A model generated the notes under the pieces. It was not told the origin of the DNA. It saw only the letters and a program-made list of their open reading frames with translations, and did no database searches. The position numbers were made by a program, and so were the translations under genes. A stretch of DNA of 64,000 bases from Pseudomonas chlororaphis (GTDB lineage: Bacteria; Pseudomonadota; Gammaproteobacteria; Pseudomonadales; Pseudomonadaceae): NCBI RefSeq assembly GCF_000783395.1, contig NZ_JSFK01000023.1, forward strand, positions 124,001-188,000, given 5' to 3'. This document shows positions 26,601 through 32,854 of this stretch, piece by piece; the stretch's first letter is position 1, and the number at the start of each line of letters is the position of its first letter.

Positions 26601-27020
26601 GAGGCGAATGAGACAGAAGCGGAACAGCGCTTGCCCGCTCATCACATAAGCCTGGGTCATTTGCTCTTCGACCAGCGCCCGAGCCGCCGACTGGGGATCG
26701 GGGTGCCCGCTGAAATCAAACAGCGGCATGGCCACCGGCAACGTCTGTGCAAACCCTTGCGACGGCAGCCCGTCGTGACCGACGTCCGCCAGCAGCACAA
26801 TGCGCAAGGCGTCGTTCGCCGCAACCAGGCATTCGAGTGCCGATTGCATCAATGCCGGATCCAGCGGCCCGCTCAGTTCGACGTAACCGCCAATGTTATA
26901 CAGCGGCGAATCACCGCGGCTTAGCTGGTCCAGCCAGATATCCCGCTGGGCAGCGGTCAGCGCGAATGTTTCGACAGGCACGGACAGATCGCCCGCCACG
27001 TTGGCAGAAGTAGGCTGCAT
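20610..27020 (-). CDS. Cyclic lipopeptide NRPS, initiating two-module synthetase (ArfA-like)
   Basis: A 2136-residue starter synthetase: Cstart (1 to about 440), A1, T1 (about residue 1000), C2, A2, T2 (about 2077). Cstart keeps HHLIIDGWG at 152-160 and the lead sequence LTAAQRDIWLDQ, typical of lipo-initiation C domains that join a 3-hydroxy fatty acyl group to the first amino acid. A1 reads DAWFLGNVVK (Leu). C2 has HHITAAQGD, hence dual type, so Leu1 should be D. The A2 pocket reads D-S-W-K-L-G-V-V-D-K; Lys at the 278 position suggests an acidic side chain, Asp by analogy with amphisin and arthrofactin, with Glu not excluded. The start ATG has AAGGA five bases upstream. It is transcribed away from the luxR-nodT pair. 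Confidence 0.95.
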   Translation of the reverse strand: MQPTSANVAGDLSVPVETFALTAAQRDIWLDQLSRGDSPLYNIGGYVELSGPLDPALMQSALECLVAANDALRIVLLADVGHDGLPSQGFAQTLPVAMPLFDFSGHPDPQSAARALVEEQMTQAYVMSGQALFRFCLIRLDQHRHWLAAQAHHLIIDGWGFGLLFKSVGDIYSALSRGERPDVAAPSYVGFIEDDARYHQSPRYELDQRYWLDKYRSLPEPLLIPRHREPLDPEAAPSRIHVEAFPALLHERMKDTARHLGGSAFHVLLAALHVYFSRTAQRDEWVVGLPILNRSGARFKSTLGLFTQVSAMRMGFGRERSFADLIKAIGDGLKQDFRHQRYPLSEMNRALGLLREDRSQLFELSVSYEQDDHDYRYAEAPGHVVKVSNQHEATPLAIHLRSNRFNDKAWLHLVYSPAYFGADEIAAFTECLLLILEQGLERPQLSVADFNLNSPAELALLDEWNDTGVSYPQGQLIHHRFESRVAEQPGAVVATYQGRTLTYAELNQQANALAHHLLGLGVRPDDRVAIVARRGLDTLVGLLAILKSGAAYVPIDPAHPPERLSYLLSDSAPVALLTQSDLRDRLPATALPVIELDRREWSLNNLTDPDVPGLNTSHLAYVIYTSGSTGLPKGVMVEHRTLGNLVDWHCAAFGLGPGQHTSSLAGFGFDAMAWEVWPALCAGATLHLSPASEGSEDIDALLAWWRAQPLDVSFLPTPIAEYAFSKQLDHPTLRTLLIGGDRLRQFNRAQSFAVVNNYGPTEATVVATSGLITPGQALHIGKPVSNATAYLLDDQQRPVPIGIIGELYVGGAGVARGYLNRPELTAERFLDDPFSAQPDARMYRTGDLARWRADGNLEYIGRNDDQVKVRGVRVELGEIEAALASHDAVQETVVLVRDGQLLAWFTERETLDILQLHAHLTSRLPAAMLPAAYIRLATLPLTANGKLDRQALPAPGPEALIRREYEAPQGDVEIALAQIWAEVLQVERVGRHDHFFELGGHSLLGVGLIERMRQIGMSSDVRVLFSQPTLAALAAAEGSGREVEVPANRIAADCTHITPDLLPLVQLDQAMIERIVATVPGGAANVQDIYPLAPLQEGILYHHITAAQGDPYLLQSLLAFDSLERVEAFAAALRQVMARHDILRTAVVWEGLTSPVQVVWREAILPVQEVEPDPAGGAIIDQLHERFDARRYRLDVSQAPLLRLMYARDPAHNRVVGILLFHHLAMDHIALEAMREEIHASLSGHGEPLAAPVPYRNYVAQTRFGVSEQEHEAFFRQMLGDIDEPTLPFALQNVQGDGSNIEEAEQTLGSDLYQRLQQQARLAGVSVASLIHLAWAQVLAATSGQQSVVFGTVLMGRMQGGAGADRALGVFINTLPLRVDVGEGARAAVKSTHARLTALLAHEHASLALAQRCSGVAAPAPLFSALLNYRHSDDVEQKTSRQTWQGIETLANEERTNYPFTLSVDDLGTGLRLTTRTLSSIGALRICSYVQSALNGLVEALETTPQRPLNSLPLLSQEELQRLLIEFNDTAVDCPMDQPLQALFDQQVQRKPNAVAVQFAGQSLTYRELNEQANRLAHYLRGLGVRPDSRVAICVERGPELVIGLLGILKSGGAYVPLDPDYPLQRLNYMLQDSAPVALLVHAATRDLLGEPGVPLIDLDLGAWQDQPHDNLQVPGLGAANLAYMIYTSGSTGTPKGVMIEHRSACNMVHWGSQLSPPTEHGALLQKAPYSFDSSVWEIFWPLCSGMRLVLARADGNRDSAYVTQVIREQNITVVKFVPALLQQFIEQDDVSQCTSLTDVLNGGGELTVALARQVRERLPWVRLHNVYGPTETTVDSSGWTLQPGEPVPPTLVPIGKALSNTRLYVLDACDQPVPFGVSGHLHIGGVGVARGYLGLPQLQAERFIDSPFVAGDRLYRTGDLVRYDADGHLVFLGRNDFQVKLRGVRLELGEIEARLLEHPAIREAVVLVRDERLVAYYSVRAEQAAPTLEVLRAHVLAQLPEFMVPGAYVMLAALPLTPNDKIDRKALPEPGAEALLSRPYEAPEGDVEVALAQIWAQVLKVEQVGRHDNFFELGGHSLLAVSLVARMRLAGLHVDARTLFSQPTLAALAAQTSRQAKQVEIAQTTIPSLNRKRRL

Positions 27021-27509
27021 AAGATCCTTCTCATGTGATTTTGCCGGTATTCAAGCATCGGCCCCGCCCCCGACATGACACCTGAAACCCGGACAATCAA
27101 CGTGCCCGGAGACGCCCGGTCGACGTTGCTTGCGCGTTTATCGCAGGCAAGGTCTAAAAATTCGGAGAGGAAATACTGAAAAGCTTGTAGGAAAAAAACC
27201 ACATACCAGCGCCGCCATTTGCCCGAGTGCTGCCGATCAAAATTCAGCATCTGCCGGTTTACCGGGCCTGCGACGTGACTGAACAGTCACTGACGACGAC
27301 ACCTCTGACATCTACGCCGTCAGAACCCCGGCGCCAACAATCAGAAATGATGGCATTTTGTGTCCCTGATTTCCCCTACAGACGTAGGACAAATCCATAG
27401 GCTTAAATCCCGCTCCAGATCGTGTTCAAGGAGAAATGACGGCGTGGGTGGCTTTTGCATAATCGGCAGACGATTCAGTGATGGTTTCTGAACCAGGGAT
27501 GACAAGGAT
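27021..27509. promoter_or_regulatory. Divergent control region between NRPS operon and luxR-type regulator
   Basis: 489 bases without a convincing gene separate the initiating NRPS (left) from the LuxR-type regulator (right). Three inverted repeats are visible: CCGGT-TT-ACCGG at 27254-27265, GTGACTG-AA-CAGTCAC at 27275-27290, and CCTAC-AGAC-GTAGG at 27375-27388. A regulator of the LuxR class commonly binds such dyads, so the last two are candidate operators, but no consensus match can be claimed. Ribosome binding sites are AAGGA before the NRPS and AAGGAT before the regulator. Confidence 0.5.
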
Positions 27510-28304
27510 ATGAATCTGACCGGCAGTATTCGCAATATGGAAAACCCGCATTTCTACTGGCAACTGGGTGAGTTGATAGCAAGCACCGGCGATGATCACT
27601 TCGCCACGAACATGTTCCAGTTGGTCGACACGCTGGTGCCGGTCAACCGGCTGGATCTCAGTGAGTGGACGCTGGATGAGCGACAGGCCAGCGTGGTCGA
27701 TATCAAACCGTTGGGCAGCGCCGGTCTGGCGCAGACGTGCACGCCAGCCGACCCGCTGGAGAGTCCCGACGATCATCCGCTGCTGCAAAAGATGATCGAG
27801 ATGAATGATTCGCTGCTGATTCAACTGAAAGCCTCGCTCCAGCCTCGCCATCCGCAACACAGTGCTCACCAATGCAATCTGGTGTCGCGCACCTCCAACC
27901 GCCGCTGCGTCATCTCGTTTTACCGACCGCACACCCAGCGGGTGTTTTCCCTGCCTGAGCTGTCGTTTCTCAAGCGCCTGTCTGACACCTTGCTGCCGCT
28001 GATCGAACGCCATGCGCAGATCAGCCGGCAACTCCTCGCCCGGCAACCGCGCCAACCCTTGGCCGAACTGGACCAGGCACCGTTGGCGCAGGTGTTCGAC
28101 GAACGCCTGGCGATCAGCGACATCGCCTTGTCGGTGCGTGAGAAAGAAGTCTGCCTGGGCCTGTTGACCGGCGGCACCGTGCCGCAAATGGCGGAACAGC
28201 TGCGAGTCAAAAACAGCTCGATCGAGACGTACCTGAAACGCGCCACGGCCAAACTCGGGGTCAGTGGTCGCCATGGTCTGGCGAAATGGATGGCCGGGGC
28301 CTGA
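27510..28304 (+). CDS. LuxR-family transcriptional regulator of lipopeptide synthesis
   Basis: A 264-residue protein with a C-terminal LuxR-type helix-turn-helix (about 200-260). It shows LSVREKEVCLGLLTGG, a PQMAEQLRVK recognition region and an SIETYLKRATAKLGV helix. The N-terminal 190 residues resemble neither a response-regulator receiver nor an autoinducer-binding domain that I can recognise. In Pseudomonas lipopeptide loci a regulator of this size sits next to the first NRPS and activates it (ArfF/ViscAR-type), and the divergent position here suggests the same job. The start has AAGGAT just upstream. The open frame on the opposite strand (27426-28463) is a shadow. The family call is firm; the target is inferred from position. 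Confidence 0.9.
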   Translation: MNLTGSIRNMENPHFYWQLGELIASTGDDHFATNMFQLVDTLVPVNRLDLSEWTLDERQASVVDIKPLGSAGLAQTCTPADPLESPDDHPLLQKMIEMNDSLLIQLKASLQPRHPQHSAHQCNLVSRTSNRRCVISFYRPHTQRVFSLPELSFLKRLSDTLLPLIERHAQISRQLLARQPRQPLAELDQAPLAQVFDERLAISDIALSVREKEVCLGLLTGGTVPQMAEQLRVKNSSIETYLKRATAKLGVSGRHGLAKWMAGA

Positions 28305-28336
28305 GCACAACGCTCTTTTTTGCATGAGGCAGTTCG

Positions 28337-29731
28337 ATGTTGACGTTGCGACTTTCCCTGCTGTCCATCGCGGTGCTGATGGGCGGTTGTTCATTGATTC
28401 CCGAGTATCAGCGCCCCGCTTCACCCACCGCTGCGCAGTATCCGACAGCGACGCAGGCTGCAACGAGCAGCGAGGACTGGCGCACGCTGTTCACTGATCC
28501 GGCGCTGCAACAGTTAATCGAAAGCGCACTGGTCAACAACCGCGACCTGCGCGTGGCGGCATTGAATGTCGAAGCGTTCCAGGCGCAATACCGCATTCAA
28601 CGCGCCGACCTGTTGCCGGCGGTTTCGGCCAATGCCAATGAGTTGCGCCAGCGTATGCCGCCGAGCGTGACCCAAGGCAAAGCGCTGATCAATTCGACGT
28701 ACTCGGTCAACCTCGGCATCAGCGCCTATGAACTGGACTTCTTCGGCCGCGTGCGCAGCCTTAGCGAGCAAGCGTTGCAAACCTGGCTTGCGACGGAAGA
28801 AGCGCGGCGCAGTGCCGAACTGAGTCTGGTGGCCAACGTCGCCAATGCTTACCTGACCTGGCGTGCCGATCAAGAGCTGCTGGTTCTCACTCGCGAGACC
28901 CTCGCCGCCGATGAACAGAGCCTGCACCTGACCACGCGCAACCGCGAGGCCGGCAAGTCTTCGGCGCTGGAGCAGGCGCAGGCGAAGACCAGCGTCGACA
29001 GCTCTCGGGCCAATCTGGCGCGCTATCAGCGTCAGGTCGCTCAGGACCTGAACAGCCTGACCTTGCTGGTCGGCGCACCGGTGCCCGAAGCCCTGCCCGC
29101 CCGACCGCTGGCCAGCGATCTGGTGCAACAACTGCCGGCCGGTTTGCCCTCGGATCTGCTGCAAAGGCGTCCGGACATTCTTCAGGCGGAGTACAAACTG
29201 AAAGCGGCCAACGCCAATATCGGTGCAGCGCGGGCGGCGTTTTTCCCCAGTGTCAGCCTGACCGCTAATGCCGGCACCTCCAGTCGTGACCTGTCCGGAT
29301 TGTTCGGCGCCGGTTCCGGGGCGTGGACCTTTCAACCGCAGATCAGCCTGCCGATTTTCAATGCCGGCAGCCTGCGCGCCAGTCTGGATTATTCGAAGTT
29401 GCAGAAAGACGTGGCGGTGGCCGAATACGAAAAATCCATTCAGACCGCGTTTCAGGAAGTCGCCGACGGCCTCGCGGCGCGCAGCACCTATCAGCAGCAA
29501 TTGCAGGCGCAGCGCGACCTGGTCGCGGCGACCCAGACTTATTACAACCTGGCGCAGAACCGTTATCAGAATGGCGTCGACAGCAGCCTGACATTCCTCG
29601 ATGCGCAGCGTTCGCTGTTCAGTTCGCAGCAAGGCTTGATCACTGATCGCCTGGCGCAACTGGTCGCCGAGGTCAATCTGTACACCGCGCTGGGCGGCGG
29701 CTGGAGCGTTGAAGAATCGCGCGTGCAATGA
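28337..29731 (+). CDS. Outer membrane efflux lipoprotein, NodT/OprM family
   Basis: A 464-residue outer-membrane factor of RND/MacAB-type export systems. A lipoprotein signal ends at LMGG-C18, and the two internally repeated OEP domains are visible in repeated coiled-coil helices (ALNVEAFQAQYRIQRADLLP near the first, KAANANIGAARAAFFPSVSL in the second). Length matches OprM/NodT proteins. It begins 32 bases after the LuxR-type gene with GAGG upstream, so the two are probably co-transcribed. In related lipopeptide loci a nodT-like gene lies before the first NRPS and macAB after the last; it would form the outer channel for lipopeptide export. That role is inferred from context. Confidence 0.93.
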   Translation: MLTLRLSLLSIAVLMGGCSLIPEYQRPASPTAAQYPTATQAATSSEDWRTLFTDPALQQLIESALVNNRDLRVAALNVEAFQAQYRIQRADLLPAVSANANELRQRMPPSVTQGKALINSTYSVNLGISAYELDFFGRVRSLSEQALQTWLATEEARRSAELSLVANVANAYLTWRADQELLVLTRETLAADEQSLHLTTRNREAGKSSALEQAQAKTSVDSSRANLARYQRQVAQDLNSLTLLVGAPVPEALPARPLASDLVQQLPAGLPSDLLQRRPDILQAEYKLKAANANIGAARAAFFPSVSLTANAGTSSRDLSGLFGAGSGAWTFQPQISLPIFNAGSLRASLDYSKLQKDVAVAEYEKSIQTAFQEVADGLAARSTYQQQLQAQRDLVAATQTYYNLAQNRYQNGVDSSLTFLDAQRSLFSSQQGLITDRLAQLVAEVNLYTALGGGWSVEESRVQ

Positions 29732-29888
29732 GGCTGCCGTCACTTTTTCTTACACCTTTTGTCGCTCGATCCTGCACCGTGCGGCGATCCGTGGCCGGCC
29801 TCTGCCCTCAGTTTGGTATCATGCGCCGCTTTTACGGTTAACCCCCCGCCAGTCCTGCTGACTGACGGGCTGCAAAAGGCGGTATTAG

Positions 29889-30494
29889 ATGACGGCTTTG
29901 TTGACTCGCCGCAAGGTGCTTGCGGGAATGGGCGTGCTCGGGCTAGGCCTGCTCGCCGGCTGCGACACCCGCGGCCAACTGTCGTACAAGTACGGCAAGG
30001 ATCTGAGTAACAAGATCATGGGGCGTACCTTCAAACTGAAGAACACCGATGGCGAAACCATGACGCTGTCGAGCTTTCGCGGCATGATGCCGATGGTGTT
30101 TTTCGGCTTCACCCAGTGCCCGGCAGTCTGCCCGACCACCCTCGCCCGCGCGGCGAAAATCAAGAAACTGATGGGCGCCGATGGCGACCGTTTGCAGGTG
30201 ATTTTCATCAGCCTCGATCCCGAGCGCGACACGCCGGAAATCCTCGACGCCTACATGAAAGCCTTCGACCCGACGTTCGTTGCGCTGTACGGCACGCTCG
30301 AGGAAACCGCAGCCACGGCCAAGGAATTCGACGTGTTCTACGAGAAAGTCCCGGCCGGCGACACGTACACCATCTCGCATACCGCCACCAGTTACGTTTA
30401 CGACTCCAACGGCGGCTTACGCCTGGGTCTGCCCACTTCGCTTTCGGCAGAACAATGCACGGAAGATTTGCTTACTGTTATGGAGGTTTGCTGA
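29889..30494 (+). CDS. SCO1/SenC family copper chaperone
   Basis: A 201-residue thioredoxin-fold protein that delivers or reduces copper for the CuA site of cytochrome oxidase. The signal peptide has a lipobox ending LLAG-C25, so it should be an inner-membrane lipoprotein facing the periplasm. The copper ligands are present: C77-P-A-V-C81 and His164 in the YTISHTATSYV segment. The stop overlaps the start of the next gene (TGATG), pairing it with a PCuAC chaperone. A start at 29889 places the Arg-Arg-containing n-region correctly. Identification is secure; the exact oxidase served cannot be told here. Confidence 0.93.
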   Translation: MTALLTRRKVLAGMGVLGLGLLAGCDTRGQLSYKYGKDLSNKIMGRTFKLKNTDGETMTLSSFRGMMPMVFFGFTQCPAVCPTTLARAAKIKKLMGADGDRLQVIFISLDPERDTPEILDAYMKAFDPTFVALYGTLEETAATAKEFDVFYEKVPAGDTYTISHTATSYVYDSNGGLRLGLPTSLSAEQCTEDLLTVMEVC

Positions 30495-30973
30495 TGCAAC
30501 CTGTTCTGAACCACCTCAAACGCGCTGTCATCGGTTTTTCTCTGCTGGGTCTGGCCTTCCAGGCGACCGCAGCGACCAAAGTCGACGATGCCTGGGTCCG
30601 TGCCACCGTGCCGACCCAATCCGCCAGCGGCGCGTTCATGACCCTCACCGCCGACACCGACAGCAAGTTGCTCAGCGTCGCGACGCCGGTGGCCAAAGAC
30701 GTGCAGATCCACGAAATGACCATGAAGAACGACGTCATGAGCATGGCTCCGGTGAAGTTTGTCGAGCTGCCGGCCGGCAAAGCCGTCAAGCTTGATCCGA
30801 ACGGCTACCACGTAATGCTGATGGGCCTGACCGCTCAGCTGAAGGAAGGCGACAGCGTGCCGCTGACCCTGACCGTGGAAAACGCCAAGGGCGAGAAAGA
30901 GACCATCGAAGTCAAAGCGCCGGTTCGCGCGCTGACCAACATGGAAGGTCACGATCACAGCAAAATGCACTGA
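30494..30973 (+). CDS. PCu(A)C periplasmic copper chaperone
   Basis: A 159-residue secreted protein of the PCuAC (DUF461) family, which hands Cu(I) to SCO proteins and cytochrome c oxidase. A signal peptide ends about residue 27 (FQATAA). The copper motif H-x-M ... M ... H-x-M is intact: H73-E-M75, a run of methionines near 77-84, and H106-V-M108. A further His/Met tail, GHDHSKMH, ends the protein. The ATG overlaps the SCO stop, so the two are translated together. The open frame extends upstream within the SCO gene, but only this start gives the signal peptide. Confidence 0.93.
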   Translation: MQPVLNHLKRAVIGFSLLGLAFQATAATKVDDAWVRATVPTQSASGAFMTLTADTDSKLLSVATPVAKDVQIHEMTMKNDVMSMAPVKFVELPAGKAVKLDPNGYHVMLMGLTAQLKEGDSVPLTLTVENAKGEKETIEVKAPVRALTNMEGHDHSKMH

Positions 30974-30990
30974 TCTGACTGAGCGGCAAT

Positions 30991-31034
30991 AAAAAAGGGG
31001 CGGCCTGATCGATGATCAGGCCGCCCCTTTTTTG
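30991..31034. terminator. Strong bidirectional rho-independent terminator
   Basis: A perfect 14-base stem (GGGGCGGCCTGATC at 30997-31010 with its complement at 31013-31026) and a tiny loop, preceded by a run of A and followed by a run of T. It can terminate the SCO-PCuAC operon on the plus strand and the convergent small gene on the minus strand. Confidence 0.95.
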
Positions 31035-31052
31035 TTTTTGATCTGTGCCGAA

Positions 31053-31550
31053 TTAACGCTTGCGGGCCAATGTCCTGCGCACGCTTTCCCGTGACATCCG
31101 CGAGCCGGAACGGGGCACGGTTTTATTTACGGGCACCTTGGCCAACTGTTCCTTGCGCTTTTCCACCTCACGCCACTGGTAACCGAGATATCCGCCTGCC
31201 GCCACAATCCCCAGCCAACCGAACACCGAACTGACAAAGAACCACAGCCCAAGGGTGATCCACACGTTTTTCGAAGTGAATAACTTCAAGCTGTCATCGA
31301 CAGGCAGCGGTTCCTCCGGTTCAACCGCTGCCTTTGTCACCGGCATTCTATGCACCCCGTCCAGATCAATGCGCCAAGCGAAGTCCGCCCCGGCCACCGG
31401 AATGTCTAGCTGATTGCCTTCAGCACGATGCACCCGAATTTCGCCATCGACGAGCGACGTGGAGCTGAAACTGATCTGGGCTTCGTAGTGAATCTCGCCG
31501 TTGACCTGGGTCACGACCGTTCGTTTCTGGTCAATGGGGGTGTCGCGCAT
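31053..31550 (-). CDS. Conserved hypothetical membrane protein
   Basis: A 165-residue protein I do not recognise. The first 90 residues look soluble and beta-rich, one long hydrophobic stretch (about 96-124, starting VWITLGLWFFV) gives one or two membrane passes, and the C-terminus is very basic (ends RRTLARKR). No signal peptide is apparent. AAGGA lies upstream of the ATG. It converges on the copper chaperone operon and stands alone, so context gives no function. Confidence 0.8.
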   Translation of the reverse strand: MRDTPIDQKRTVVTQVNGEIHYEAQISFSSTSLVDGEIRVHRAEGNQLDIPVAGADFAWRIDLDGVHRMPVTKAAVEPEEPLPVDDSLKLFTSKNVWITLGLWFFVSSVFGWLGIVAAGGYLGYQWREVEKRKEQLAKVPVNKTVPRSGSRMSRESVRRTLARKR

Positions 31551-31677
31551 GTCGATTCCTTGAGCGTTCCACGTCGGACGACGTGCGAAGGGGTAATCCG
31601 TTGGGCTCGAATGCTACTGAGTGGCTATTACGCTGTCCAGAAACAACCCACGGTTATCCCTCCTTGACGACGCGTTA

Positions 31678-32694
31678 TCAACTCCCCGCGCCGCCATGCG
31701 CCTCTTCAAAGAAGTAATCCTTCCAGCTGTCGGCCTTGTTCTTCAGCACACCCAGTTCCTGCAATTTCTCGGCGTAGATAAAGGTGCGCTGCGGCACCAC
31801 GGTGAAATCGATTTCCGGATCCTTGACGATTTGCTCGACCAGGGCCAGCGGCAGTTTCGACTGTTCGACACGAATGTACGCCTGAGCCGCCGCCGGTTTG
31901 TCCGCCTTGATGATCTTCTCAGCCTCAGCCAAAGCGTCGTAGAACGCCTTGTAGGTTTTCGGGTTTTCGTCGTGGAATTTTTCCGTGGTGTACAGCACGT
32001 TGAATGTCGCCTGACCGCCGAGCACGTCATAGGAGCTCAGCACTTTGTGCACATTGGGATTCTGCAGGGCCTGGTACTGGAACGGTGGGCTGGAGAAGTG
32101 CGAGTTGATTTCCGAACCGCCGGCGATCAGCGCGGCCGTTGCGTCGGGGTGCGGCAGGCTGACTGAGATGTCATCGAATTTCTTGTATTGGGCGTCGCCG
32201 AATTCCTTGGCGGTTTCGATCTGCAAGGTGCGCGACTGGAAGCCGACACCGGCGGCCGGCACGGCAATCCGGTCCTTGTCGGTGAAGTCCTTGAGCGTCT
32301 TGATGTTCGGGTTATTGGTCAACAAATAGTTGGGCATCGAACCCAGCGCGGCGATGGCTTTGACGTTCTGTTTGCCTTTGGTGCGATCCCATACGGTGAG
32401 CATCGGCGGCACACCGGCGGAAACCACGTCGAGCGAGCCGGTGAGCAATGCTTCGTTCATCGCCGTGGCGCCGGAAATGCTGTTCCAGTCGACCTTGATG
32501 TCGAGGCCCTGCGCTTTACCGTGTTTTTCGATGAGGTTCTGGTCGCGCACCACATCGAGAATCAGGTAACCGATGCCGAATTGCTGGGCAATGCTGATCT
32601 TGCCTTCAGCCTGAGCGCCGGTGCTGAACAACGCACTCGCGGCCAGAGAAGCGGCCAACAGAGTCAGTGCGGAACGTTTGAACGGTGTGGCCAT
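31678..32694 (-). CDS. ABC transporter periplasmic binding protein, NMT1/TauA type, without adjacent transporter genes
   Basis: A 338-residue periplasmic solute-binding protein with a signal peptide cleaved after AQA (about 29). The fold signature of the NMT1/SsuA/TauA superfamily is visible: early SIAQQFGIGYLILDVVRDQ, then the segment with SGATAMNEALLTGSLDVV, and a central LKDFTDKDRIAVP. No ATPase or permease of the matching type lies beside it. It is divergent from the gamma-glutamyltransferase-like gene, and the 160-base gap holds two copies of a palindrome also found before the livK-like gene, so it may share that regulon. Substrate unknown; a sulfonate, amine or similar small compound is possible. 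Confidence 0.9.
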   Translation of the reverse strand: MATPFKRSALTLLAASLAASALFSTGAQAEGKISIAQQFGIGYLILDVVRDQNLIEKHGKAQGLDIKVDWNSISGATAMNEALLTGSLDVVSAGVPPMLTVWDRTKGKQNVKAIAALGSMPNYLLTNNPNIKTLKDFTDKDRIAVPAAGVGFQSRTLQIETAKEFGDAQYKKFDDISVSLPHPDATAALIAGGSEINSHFSSPPFQYQALQNPNVHKVLSSYDVLGGQATFNVLYTTEKFHDENPKTYKAFYDALAEAEKIIKADKPAAAQAYIRVEQSKLPLALVEQIVKDPEIDFTVVPQRTFIYAEKLQELGVLKNKADSWKDYFFEEAHGGAGS

Positions 32695-32854
32695 GACAAC
32701 CTCGCAGCATGGGTTGAAAACTGAAGGCTGAACTTTATAGATATAAAAAAACTAATTTAAATACCGATATCACATATGGATAGCACCAAATAAAATCGGC
32801 ACAGCGATTGCTAGCCAAGACTGAACAACTAGCTAGCAATAAGGACCTAACCCG
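32695..32854. promoter_or_regulatory. Divergent control region with two candidate GntR operators
   Basis: Between the binding-protein gene and the transferase-like gene lie ATTGCTAGC at 32807-32815 and its exact inverse GCTAGCAAT at 32832-32840. Each is the core of a 12-base palindrome close to ATTGCTAGCAAT, with centres about 22 bases apart, two helical turns. The downstream copy touches the ribosome binding site (AAGGA) of the gene at 32855. Operator function is inferred. Confidence 0.6.

Noticed and set aside
27426..28463. 345-codon minus-strand frame across the LuxR-type gene
   Set aside because: It overlaps a clear LuxR helix-turn-helix gene and has shadow-type composition.
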